Below are positions 1-6,259 of a stretch of DNA of 9,495 nucleotides, piece by piece. The notes under the pieces were generated by a model. The model ran no database searches and had not been told where the DNA came from. It worked only from the letters and a program-made list of their open reading frames with translations. The first letter of the stretch is position 1; each line of letters starts with the position of its first letter. The DNA lies in assembly GCA_947037905.1 (NCBI GenBank), contig CAMQUX010000037.1, positions 1 to 9,495 of the forward strand, given 5' to 3'. The stretch is from an uncultured Desulfovibrionaceae bacterium. Lineage in GTDB: Bacteria > Desulfobacterota > Desulfovibrionia > Desulfovibrionales > Desulfovibrionaceae. A program made the translations under genes and the position numbers.

Positions 1-282
1 CCCACTTGCGGGCGTACAGAAATACCACTTATAAACCTTGCAAGATGTGTAGAAGAAAAGTTACAATACGTAACAGAAAATATTAGCGTGGCGGTCATGG
101 GCTGTGTGGTAAACGGACCAGGCGAAGCAAAAGAGGCTGATATTGGCATCGCTGGCGGAAAAAATTGTGGTGTTATTTTCCGAAAAGGAAATGTTATAAA
201 AAAAATACGTGGCGAAGAAAATCTTCTGCCTGAATTTTTAGCTGAAATAGAACTACTACTCAAAGAAAAGCGAGGATTATAA
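1..282 (+). CDS. ispG: 4-hydroxy-3-methylbut-2-enyl diphosphate synthase, C-terminal part (5' end outside window)
   Basis: The last 93 codons of IspG (GcpE), the [4Fe-4S] enzyme that reductively converts MEcPP to HMBPP in the cytosolic MEP isoprenoid pathway. The frame is open from base 1. It begins PTCGRTE, which is the end of the CPTCGR cluster motif, so the second ligand cysteine is codon 7-9 and the first lies just outside the window. VMGCVVNGPGEA at fragment residues 32-43 holds the third cluster cysteine and the family's conserved glutamate. EADIGIAGG follows, as in other bacterial IspG proteins. An internal ATG at 88 is not a start: it lies inside the frame, past the first cluster motif. 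The gene ends 1 bp before proS, so the two are probably cotranscribed and translationally coupled. Identity is firm; only the length is unknown. Confidence 0.96.
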   Translation, partial: PTCGRTEIPLINLARCVEEKLQYVTENISVAVMGCVVNGPGEAKEADIGIAGGKNCGVIFRKGNVIKKIRGEENLLPEFLAEIELLLKEKRGL

Positions 283-283
283 T

Positions 284-2014
284 ATGCGTCTTAGTAAATT
301 TTATCTACCTACCCTAAAAGAAACTCCAGCAGAGGCAGAAGTTGTTAGCCATAAACTCTTACTAAGAGCTGGGATGATACGAAAACTTACCGCAGGAATT
401 TATTCTTATCTTCCAGCAGGACTCCGCACACTCAATAAAATTTCGCAAATCGTACGAGAAGAAATGGACAACGCCGGTGCGCTAGAAATTCTTATGCCGA
501 CCGTGCAACCCGCAGATTTATGGAAAGAAACAGGGCGCTGGGATTTTTACGGTAAAGAACTGCTCCGCATGAAAGATAGACACGATAGAGACTACTGCCT
601 AGGGCCAACGCATGAGGAAGTAGTAACAGATCTTCTTCGCCGTGAGGTTCGCTCGTACAAGCAAATGCCTTTAAACGTCTATCAAATTCAAACAAAATTT
701 CGCGATGAAATCCGCCCACGTTTTGGGCTCATGCGTGGTCGTGAGTTTCTTATGAAAGATGCATATTCTTTTGATATAAACGAAGAAGGTGCAGATAAAA
801 GCTATAAAGCAATGTATGATGCATATATGGCAATATTTACACGCCTAGGGCTTGATTTTCGCCCTGTTGAGGCAGATTCAGGCTCAATCGGTGGTAGTTT
901 CTCGCATGAGTTTATGATTATTGCAGATACTGGCGAAGACACAATAGCCATCTGTGAAAATTGTACCTACGCTGCAAACTTAGAAAAAGCAGAAGTGGTG
1001 TATGCTAAAAAAGAGTGTGTTAAGAAAGAAGTAACACAAACAGAAGAAGTGCTCACACCAGATACACATACCATAGCTGAGCTTTGCACTTTTCTAGAGT
1101 GTGCACCAGAAAAAACAATAAAAACACTGTTATTTAATGTAGACGGCGAAGCAGTTGCAGCTCTTATTCGAGGCGATAGAGAGCTGAACGAAATAAAACT
1201 TAAAAACTTTTTAAACGCAACCGAGCTAGAATTTGCAAATAAAGCAGAAGTAGAAACATGGACAAACGCTCCCACTGGTTTTGCAGGACCTAAAAATTTA
1301 TCTGTCAGTAAAATAATTGCAGATAACGAGCTTCTTTTAGATACTGATTATATTACTGGCGCAAATAAAAAAGATACACATCTACTGCATATAGATTTAG
1401 AAAGAGACTGTACAATCACCGCATACACCGACCTACGTGTGATAACAGAAGATGATAGCTGCCCTCGTTGTGGTGGTGCTATTTCTCTAAAAAAAGGAAT
1501 TGAAGCTGGGCATGTTTTTAAACTCGGCACAAAATATTCAAAATGCATGAACGCTGCCTATCTTGATGAAAATGGCAAAGAACAAACAATCATCATGGGT
1601 TGTTATGGTATTGGTATATCTCGTCTTATTGCTGCATCTATAGAGCAAAATCATGATGAGCATGGTATTATTTTTCCGCCACAAATTGCGCCATTTGAAA
1701 TAGCGCTTCTAAATCTTACTCCAAAAGATGAAAAAACAAGCGAAAAAGCAGAAGAAATATACACGCTCCTTCAAGGTCTCGGTATTGAAGTACTTTATGA
1801 TGACACTACAGAGCGAGCTGGTGTTAAATTTAACAACGCAGATTTACTTGGGCTGCCAATGCAAATACTCGTTGGGGCAAAAAGTCTTGATAACGGTATT
1901 ATTGAAGTAAAAAACAGAAAAACTGGTGAAAAAAATGAGCTTAAAATTGACAACTTACGTGAGAACATTTTAAACTGGCGTGATACTGTTATTCTTTCTT
2001 GGAAGAAGAGCTAA
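284..2014 (+). CDS. proS: Proline--tRNA ligase, bacterial type with editing insertion domain
   Basis: Class II aminoacyl-tRNA synthetase that charges tRNA-Pro. At 576 aa it matches the usual bacterial-type length of about 570. Motif 2 lies around residues 135-155 (TKFRDEIRPRFGLMRGREF), followed by MKDAYSFD. Motif 3 is GCYGIGISRL at about 439-448. Between motifs 2 and 3, about residues 240-375, sits the YbaK-like INS domain that hydrolyses mischarged Ala-tRNA-Pro; K280 in PEKTIKTL appears to match the key lysine of the E. coli enzyme (motif alignment by eye). The anticodon-binding domain fills about 470-566. SCPRCGG at 392-398 is a small zinc-ribbon-like pair of cysteines near the end of the insertion. 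The start is ATG 284, with GAGGA at 272-276 placed 7 bp upstream, inside the end of ispG. The N-terminus (MRLSKFYLPTLKETPAEAEV) resembles Desulfovibrio ProRS as I recall it. Confidence 0.98.
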   Translation: MRLSKFYLPTLKETPAEAEVVSHKLLLRAGMIRKLTAGIYSYLPAGLRTLNKISQIVREEMDNAGALEILMPTVQPADLWKETGRWDFYGKELLRMKDRHDRDYCLGPTHEEVVTDLLRREVRSYKQMPLNVYQIQTKFRDEIRPRFGLMRGREFLMKDAYSFDINEEGADKSYKAMYDAYMAIFTRLGLDFRPVEADSGSIGGSFSHEFMIIADTGEDTIAICENCTYAANLEKAEVVYAKKECVKKEVTQTEEVLTPDTHTIAELCTFLECAPEKTIKTLLFNVDGEAVAALIRGDRELNEIKLKNFLNATELEFANKAEVETWTNAPTGFAGPKNLSVSKIIADNELLLDTDYITGANKKDTHLLHIDLERDCTITAYTDLRVITEDDSCPRCGGAISLKKGIEAGHVFKLGTKYSKCMNAAYLDENGKEQTIIMGCYGIGISRLIAASIEQNHDEHGIIFPPQIAPFEIALLNLTPKDEKTSEKAEEIYTLLQGLGIEVLYDDTTERAGVKFNNADLLGLPMQILVGAKSLDNGIIEVKNRKTGEKNELKIDNLRENILNWRDTVILSWKKS

Positions 2015-2357
2015 TATAATATCAAATGTGTGTTTTATTTAAGAATATATTGAGAATTAGATCTTAAATGCTTAAATTATTATCTTAATATTATTTCTAA
2101 AGAAAATACGACTTAGTTAAACAACTAAAATCATTATATTTATTACTGATTTTTTTTAAAAAATAGAGATAGTGCATAAGAGTAAATGAGAATATCTTTT
2201 ATAGATTCCATATCTTGTATATAATCTATATCTTATGGATTCCATATCTCGCATATTTTGAATATATGCCATATTTCGCATAAGTATTGGGTATTTTAGC
2301 GTATAAAAAAATCTCACTGCACACTCTATTTCGCACATATAAGAATATCCAAAGATT
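2015..2357. other. 343-bp AT-rich spacer between proS and xseA
   Basis: No convincing gene is present. No GC-rich hairpin with a T-tract follows proS; the best hairpin is a 6-bp stem at 2113-2118/2123-2128 with an AAAC loop and no adjacent T run. A T8/A6 run lies at 2151-2164. The second half holds degenerate direct repeats (separate entry). Short open frames on the minus strand here (around 2156-2338 and 2226-2477) encode only repeat-driven Tyr/Arg/Ile-rich strings and look like artefacts. I could not identify a well-spaced promoter for xseA. Confidence 0.6.
2192..2284. repeat. Degenerate ~30-bp direct repeats upstream of xseA
   Basis: Copy 1 (2192-2222) and copy 2 (2228-2256) align as ATATCTT, 0-2 bases, AT, A/G, GATTCCATATCT, T/C, G, T/C, ATAT: three substitutions and one 2-base indel over about 30 bp. 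A third, weaker copy at 2267-2284 keeps CCATATTTCGCATAAG. The shared CCATAT cores start at 2208, 2242 and 2269. Copy 2 also contains an odd-centred palindrome, TATGGA-T-TCCATA, at 2234-2246. The repeat ends about 75 bp before the xseA start, so it could be a regulatory array or simply a decaying duplication. Confidence 0.6.
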
Positions 2358-3683
2358 ATGAAAATATTCCAAGTTGCAGAACTTACTGATCAAATACACG
2401 ATGTGCTCGAAACTGAATTCCCTTTTATTTGGGTAAAGGGAGAGGTGCAAAATTATACACAGTCGCAAAAAGGACATTGTTATTTTTCTTTAGTGGACGG
2501 GAAAAGTTCTTTGCCTGTTGTGTGGTTTCAGCAAAATCAATGGGTGAGTGCAAATAAAACAGATGAGAAAGAAAAAATTCATCCTCTCACAGGGGAAGTA
2601 ATAGCAGATACTGCCCCGCAAGTAGAAAATGGACAAACCGTTCTCTGCTCTGGGCGAATTAGCGTTTATAAGGTGCGTGGAAGCTATCAGCTTCTAGCAG
2701 AACTTGTTCAAACAGAAGGTATGGGCGAGTTGCAAGCTCTTTTTGAGGAGCTTAAAAGAAAACTGCAAAGGCTTGGATATTTTGAGAGAGAAAGAAAAAA
2801 AGACTTACCTAAAAATCCGCAAACACTTGCTATTATAAGCTCTCCACAAGGAGCAGTTATACACGATTTTTTACGCATAGCACAATCAAGAGGACTTTTT
2901 TGTAAAATTTTATTTTTCCCAGTGCTCGTGCAAGGAACAGATGCCAAAAAACAAATTGTAGCAGCACTTAAAAACACAGAAAAATATCCTGAAATTGACT
3001 GTGTTGCGCTTATACGAGGTGGTGGCTCCCCTGAAGATTTATGGACCTTTAATACCGAGGCTGTTGCAACTGCGATATTTAACTGTCCATTTCCTGTTAT
3101 TACAGGCATTGGGCATGAGCCAGATGTCTCCATTGCGGATTATGTTGCAGACTACCGTGCAGCAACTCCAACACACGCAGCACAGGTTCTTTTTTCTGAA
3201 AAAGAAGAACTTGCAAAAACATTGAGTATAAAAAAAGAAAGCTTGCAAAAATCCATCATGAACATTTTTGCGAAGAAAAAATATTCTTTGCAAAAAGAAA
3301 GTGAGATGCTCGCAAATCTTAATCCTAAAAAAAATATAGAGCATCTTTTTAGATTAGTCCCTCAATGGAAAAAACAGCTTGATCTGCTTTTAAAAACAAA
3401 AATAATCCTTGCTAAAAATGCACTTATACAGTGTGATACAAAACTAAGAGCACAAAAATTCGAGATTGTGGGGCAAAAACAACAAGAACTTGCACTTTAT
3501 GCAACAAAACTTGCTGGATTAAATCCGAAAAAACCGTTAGAGAAAGGATATGCTTATATAAAAAGAGAAAATGGACAAATACTTAAATCTATTAATGATG
3601 TAGAGAAAGATGAAATTCTTTTATTGCATCTCCTTGATGGTACAGTTACAACTCAAACTATCAAAAAAGAAAAAAATAAGTGA
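2358..3683 (+). CDS. xseA: Exodeoxyribonuclease VII large subunit
   Basis: Catalytic large subunit of exonuclease VII, which degrades single-stranded DNA from both ends to oligonucleotides and acts in mismatch repair and DNA-damage processing. At 441 aa it has typical family length. The N-terminal OB-fold that binds ssDNA covers about residues 1-110 (FPFIWVKGEVQNY, then GHCYFSLVD). The nuclease core has RGGGSPEDLWTFN at about 220-232 and GIGHEPDVSIADYVADYRA from about residue 250, followed by TPTHAAQ. A long Lys/Gln-rich coiled-coil segment fills about 280-385, and LNPKKPLEKGYAYI at about 388-401 is the family's C-terminal signature. ATG 2358 gives the normal XseA start, but no good Shine-Dalgarno sequence precedes it. 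The small-subunit gene xseB, often adjacent to xseA, is not in this window. Confidence 0.96.
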   Translation: MKIFQVAELTDQIHDVLETEFPFIWVKGEVQNYTQSQKGHCYFSLVDGKSSLPVVWFQQNQWVSANKTDEKEKIHPLTGEVIADTAPQVENGQTVLCSGRISVYKVRGSYQLLAELVQTEGMGELQALFEELKRKLQRLGYFERERKKDLPKNPQTLAIISSPQGAVIHDFLRIAQSRGLFCKILFFPVLVQGTDAKKQIVAALKNTEKYPEIDCVALIRGGGSPEDLWTFNTEAVATAIFNCPFPVITGIGHEPDVSIADYVADYRAATPTHAAQVLFSEKEELAKTLSIKKESLQKSIMNIFAKKKYSLQKESEMLANLNPKKNIEHLFRLVPQWKKQLDLLLKTKIILAKNALIQCDTKLRAQKFEIVGQKQQELALYATKLAGLNPKKPLEKGYAYIKRENGQILKSINDVEKDEILLLHLLDGTVTTQTIKKEKNK

Positions 3684-3971
3684 TACAATTATTGTAGCCT
3701 CAAGCGGTATATTTATAAGCAGTACTATTGGAAATAATATAATCGCAAGGATACTCCAATCTCAAATACTTTAATCCTAGCTACATAATAGAAAGCTACT
3801 TCGATTTCAAAAAATGTAATAGCACACAACATACTAGAAACACTGCAAATATTTGCAATCTAACAGAAAATACTACAAACATACGTAGTGCAAATATGTG
3901 TAATATAATAGAAAACACTACAAACATCAGTACTACAAGCATAAACAATATTAAAAAATAAAGAGGATAGT
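3684..3971. other. 288-bp spacer between xseA and darP, with a long start-less open frame
   Basis: No terminator is evident after xseA; the nearest symmetry is TACAAT-T-ATTGTA at 3684-3696, which has no T-tract. TATAAT motifs occur at 3738-3743 and 3904-3909, but neither has a credible -35 at the right distance. On the plus strand 3743-3961 is open for 72 codons and stops at 3959-3961, 10 bp before the darP start. It has no ATG except one late in the frame and no GTG or TTG, so I do not call it a gene. The second half is strikingly A/C-rich on the plus strand and carries a repeat family listed separately. Confidence 0.5.
3835..3942. repeat. Imperfect short direct repeats before darP
   Basis: A unit close to AGAAAACACTACAAACAT occurs at 3909-3927 and, with one central substitution, at 3864-3882. 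A more diverged copy lies at 3835-3852 (AGAAACACTGCAAATAT). Partial copies are at 3885-3899 (GTAGTGCAAATATG) and 3928-3942 (CAGTACTACAAGCAT). The first copy overlaps a perfect 14-bp palindrome, TGCAAATATTTGCA, at 3844-3857. The copies keep the same reading phase (codons for N-T-T/A-N-I), although the spacing between them varies. Confidence 0.6.
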
Positions 3972-4616
3972 ATGGCCTTATACGGTTCAGATATAGAGAA
4001 TAGAAAAGAGGATAATAAAACTGTCTATACACGAGAAAGTCGCTCACAAAAGAAACGAAATAGCTGTGCAGTGCAAGATTTAGGACTTGAAGTTGCTGAG
4101 TTACCTAAAAAAACACAGCTAAAACTTGAAGTTTCTCCTGAGCTAAAAAAAGCACTACTCGATCTTCCAAAAATTCCAACATTTGAAGGAAAAAGAAGGC
4201 AGACTCAATATATTGGTGTACTTATGCGAGAAGAAGACCATGAATATATTGACACATTTCTCAAAGAACATAGCACAAAATATTCTCTTAACCATAAGCG
4301 TTTTATGAGTCTTGAAATTTTACGCACCATGCTCATTGATGGCGATGCTGATGTTTTACAAGAACTCATCAGCCTTTGTCCAAAGCTTGACCATAAACTT
4401 TTAAGACAACTTATTAGAAATGCACAGAAAGAAACAACACAAAAGAAAGCTGCAAAAGCTATTTTTCAAATGATTCAAGCTATACCTACCGAAGAGGTAA
4501 ATGCTATTATTGCAAAAAAAAATCAGAAAATATCTAAGACTAAATCAACTGAGTCAACTGAGGAACCAGAGTCAACTGAGGTAGCTGAGGTAGCTGAGTC
4601 AACTGAGTCATCTTAA
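3972..4616 (+). CDS. darP: DarP/YjgA-family (DUF615) ribosome maturation factor with acidic repeat tail
   Basis: Member of the DUF615 family (E. coli YjgA, now DarP), a protein that binds late 50S ribosomal precursors and helps their maturation. The core matches by motif: SRSQKKR at 23-29, QDLG at 35-38, then L/K-rich helices leading to the signature RRQTQYIGVLMRE at 75-87. E. coli DarP is about 183 aa. Here the protein is 214 aa because of an extra C-terminal tail from about residue 176: a Lys-rich stretch, then acidic S-T-E/V-A-E triplets encoded by 9-bp repeats. The start is ATG 3972 with AGAGGA at 3962-3967, a good Shine-Dalgarno. The gene is 288 bp from xseA and probably has its own promoter, which I could not locate. 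The family is best known from beta- and gammaproteobacteria, so its presence in this background is mildly unusual. Family assignment is by eye. Confidence 0.85.
   Translation: MALYGSDIENRKEDNKTVYTRESRSQKKRNSCAVQDLGLEVAELPKKTQLKLEVSPELKKALLDLPKIPTFEGKRRQTQYIGVLMREEDHEYIDTFLKEHSTKYSLNHKRFMSLEILRTMLIDGDADVLQELISLCPKLDHKLLRQLIRNAQKETTQKKAAKAIFQMIQAIPTEEVNAIIAKKNQKISKTKSTESTEEPESTEVAEVAESTESS
4545..4616 (+). repeat. Eight 9-bp tandem units forming the darP C-terminus and stop
   Basis: Exact 9-bp register from 4545 to the stop codon. TCAACTGAG occurs at 4545, 4554, 4572 and 4599; GTAGCTGAG at 4581 and 4590; GAACCAGAG at 4563; and a terminal TCATCTTAA at 4608 that includes the stop. In protein this reads STE STE EPE STE VAE VAE STE SS. 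A 9-bp unit keeps the frame, so copy-number change by slippage would only lengthen or shorten an acidic tail. Confidence 0.95.
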
Positions 4617-4867
4617 AAATATAAAAACTAGAATATATAAAAATTTAACCATTACTTATTAAGTAAAAAAATACTTATGTATACAATACTCACATAGAGC
4701 TAGCATATATAAAGATATGCACGGTTAAAAATATTCAACTATTAGACAATTACTGGCAAAAATATAACTTGCTACGTTGTAAACTGTTAGAACTAAAAAT
4801 GACTAAAGCTATATAGTACTTGAAAACTGTAAACAGCAAGTACGTAAATAGAATAAAAAAATTATGC
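4617..4867. other. 251-bp spacer or 3' region after darP
   Basis: No coding frame is credible. It contains several small inverted repeats: TTACTTA-T-TAAGTAA at 4652-4666, GCATAT/ATATGC at 4703-4708 and 4715-4720, and a bulged hairpin GTACTTG/CAAGTAC (4816-4822 and 4837-4843) enclosing CTG-TAAA-CAG. ACTTGCT at 4767-4773 could pair instead with AGCAAGT at 4835-4841. If transcription from darP runs to the palindrome at 4868, this is a structured ~250-nt 3' UTR; it could also hide a small RNA. No promoter supporting an RNA gene was found. Confidence 0.4.
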
Positions 4868-4911
4868 GTATAAAAAAAGAGAATAAATATATTTATTCTC
4901 TTTTTTTATAC
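4868..4911. terminator. Bidirectional terminator: 44-bp perfect palindrome at a convergent junction
   Basis: The sequence is perfectly self-complementary about 4889.5, with G4868 pairing C4911. Its core is a GAGAATAAAT arm flanked by a 7-base A-run at 4872-4878 and a 7-base T-run at 4901-4907, so either strand yields a stem preceded by A's and followed by U's. It sits between darP (plus) and the thioredoxin-fold gene (minus), where a shared terminator is expected. The stem is AT-rich and much of its length is the A/U tract itself, so termination strength is uncertain. Confidence 0.75.
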
Positions 4912-4955
4912 TTTATATCTCATATTTTATATTCCAAAAATACTTTAGTTAAAAA

Positions 4956-5198
4956 TTATCGGTGTTTCTCCAAAGCGCTAATAATTTTATCTTCATTCAT
5001 GCACGCATGTCCCATTAACGCATAATCTCCGTTAATCCATACGAGTGGTGTGAGCGCAACTCCCATTTCTAGTATTTTATTTGCTTCCACAACACATTCT
5101 ATTTTGTAAACTAGCTTTAACTGTTTTGCTAATTCTGCAATATTACTTGCTATAGCTTCCCCTTTTTTTCTGTTCTTATCTAATACGAAAATATTCAT
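4956..5198 (-). CDS. Small thioredoxin-fold protein lacking the CxxC active site
   Basis: An 80-aa protein with the layout of the small glutaredoxin/thioredoxin-like family (sometimes annotated small redox-active disulfide protein). There is a first strand MNIFVLD, a helix at about 10-28 (KKGEAIASNIAELAKQLKL), a strand YKIECVVE at 31-38, then ILEMGVALTPLVWINGDYAL with the cis-proline motif T50-P51 and the following strand, and a final helix DEDKIISAL-like at 69-76. In active relatives a CPxC motif follows the first strand. Here that place holds K8-N9-R10-K11, so dithiol redox chemistry of the usual type is not possible. Two other cysteines remain, C35 and C66. Start ATG 5196-5198 is supported by a strong GGGAGGG at 5205-5211. 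A terminator hairpin lies immediately upstream. The fold assignment is inference from the TP motif and secondary-structure pattern; function is unknown. Confidence 0.72.
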   Translation of the reverse strand: MNIFVLDKNRKKGEAIASNIAELAKQLKLVYKIECVVEANKILEMGVALTPLVWINGDYALMGHACMNEDKIISALEKHR

Positions 5199-5211
5199 TC
5201 AAAGCCCTCCC

Positions 5212-5254
5212 AAAAAAAATAGGATTATTATTTCTACTAGCATAATAATCCTAT
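5212..5254 (-). terminator. Rho-independent terminator or attenuator between the DUF4037 gene and the thioredoxin-fold gene
   Basis: Read on the minus strand, a 13-bp perfect stem (ATAGGATTATTAT at 5254-5242 with its complement at 5231-5219) closes a 10-nt loop. It runs directly into a U-tract at 5219-5212, part of which overlaps the base of the stem. The GGGAGGG ribosome binding site of the next gene begins at the very next base (5211), and that gene's ATG is 6 nt beyond it. The hairpin therefore can end the TPR/DUF4125/DUF4037 transcript, but it also sits inside the only leader available for the downstream gene. Confidence 0.82.
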
Positions 5255-5282
5255 CGGCAGGTATTATTTTCGCATTATTTTT

Positions 5283-5310
5283 ACATTATTTCTAAGTTAT
5301 TTTTTTTCAA
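5283..5310 (-). promoter_or_regulatory. Weak promoter candidate for the thioredoxin-fold gene
   Basis: On the minus strand TTGAAA at 5310-5305 is separated by 16 bp from TAATGT at 5288-5283. It lies after the DUF4037 stop and before the hairpin at 5254. Transcripts from it would begin near 5275 and meet the hairpin before the start codon. The -10 is poor and the region is so AT-rich that chance matches are likely. Confidence 0.2.
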
Positions 5311-5325
5311 TTTTATTATTATTAT

Positions 5326-6258
5326 TTATTCACCTAAGATTGGCATAGCTCGCAGCTGTGCATGCTCTATACTTTTTTGTATATGCTCTGCTTGTGTCAT
5401 AAGCCATTTATCTTGAATTTGACTTATTTTCTCTTTCTGCAATTTTTCCACAATTTTTTCTGCTATTGCATCTAAGGCTGTTTCAGAAATTATTTTTGTT
5501 TCCATATAACTATTTATAAAACTTTCTAACTGTTCTGCAAATTTCCTTGCATCTGTCGATAGTTCTTTTAAAGCATGAAAGCTCCATTTATAAAACGGTT
5601 TATATTTTTTCTCTAAAAGAAAATATGCCGATAGGGCATTATCCACATAATGTAAAATAGAAAGTGCCACTGCGCCATTATCCTTTCGTTCTTGCATTCT
5701 AAGAGCATTATATTGCCCTGTTTGTGCCATAAGCGCCAAATTTCTTGCTAATTTTTTCTTGAATATATCATCTGGATAAAAAGCTAACAGCTCTTGTCTG
5801 ATACTTGAAAAATCACCTAATTTATCATGAAATACTTTTCCATTTGTTGTGCTTGCTAAAAATTCTGGAGACATTCTTCTCCATTCTGATAATTTTGTCG
5901 GCTTTGCTACAATTCCTAAAAAGCGCCCATAAAATTCTTCTATAGAAAAAACTCCCACTCGCTCGCTCTGACTTGCATCTAAAAATTTATTTTTGTAGCC
6001 TTTATATTCAGCAGGAAGAGCTAAAAATAAACCTAAAATTTTATCTCGCCACTGAGGCAGTAATCTTTCAGGCAACCACACACAAAAACCAGCGCCAAAA
6101 TCATGATCCTGTGAGGTTTTATCATCAAAGCCTAAGCATTCAGAACCTTCTCCCACTAAGCCCGCAGCTATTATATCCATAAGTTCAGGATGCTGAGCCA
6201 TTACTAATGGCTCAAAGCATTCCGTATAAAATGATTCTGCTAAAACAAGACCTTTCAT
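5326..6258 (-). CDS. DUF4037 domain protein, nucleotidyltransferase-like
   Basis: 310 aa from ATG 6258. The opening MKGLVLAESFY is the typical DUF4037 start, so I prefer this to the in-frame GTG at 6279, which adds 7 lysine-rich residues and overlaps the previous gene. The DUF4037 signature AAGLVGEGSECLGFDD leads to SQDHDFG at residues 49-55. G38-S39 followed by D51-x-D53 fits the catalytic pattern of the nucleotidyltransferase superfamily (G-S, then two metal-binding acidic residues about 12 later). The C-terminal half (about 165-300) is all helical; NALRMQERKDNGAVALS and KYKPFYKW around 184-225 recall the helical substrate or HEPN-like domains paired with small nucleotidyltransferases. The gene starts 1 bp after the DUF4125 stop, so it is translationally coupled and likely acts with it. 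Substrate is unknown; family naming is by motif, and the enzymatic role is inference. Confidence 0.85.
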   Translation of the reverse strand: MKGLVLAESFYTECFEPLVMAQHPELMDIIAAGLVGEGSECLGFDDKTSQDHDFGAGFCVWLPERLLPQWRDKILGLFLALPAEYKGYKNKFLDASQSERVGVFSIEEFYGRFLGIVAKPTKLSEWRRMSPEFLASTTNGKVFHDKLGDFSSIRQELLAFYPDDIFKKKLARNLALMAQTGQYNALRMQERKDNGAVALSILHYVDNALSAYFLLEKKYKPFYKWSFHALKELSTDARKFAEQLESFINSYMETKIISETALDAIAEKIVEKLQKEKISQIQDKWLMTQAEHIQKSIEHAQLRAMPILGE

Positions 6259-6259
6259 G

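Noticed and set aside
2113..2160. Terminator after proS (TTAGTT/AACTAA stem and later T8 run)
   Set aside because: The 6-bp AT-rich stem is over 20 bp from the T-run, so it lacks terminator geometry.
2192..2284. CRISPR-like array
   Set aside because: Only two to three degenerate copies with very short spacers and no cas genes.
2156..2477. Two overlapping minus-strand open frames (60 and 83 codons) in the proS-xseA spacer
   Set aside because: Their Tyr/Arg/Ile-rich repetitive peptides simply mirror the DNA repeats, and one runs into xseA on the opposite strand.
3796..4047. Minus-strand 83-codon hydrophobic frame resembling a membrane peptide
   Set aside because: It is the reverse of the A/C-rich repeats and of the darP start; the hydrophobicity comes from TTT/GTA-type codons in the repeat complement.
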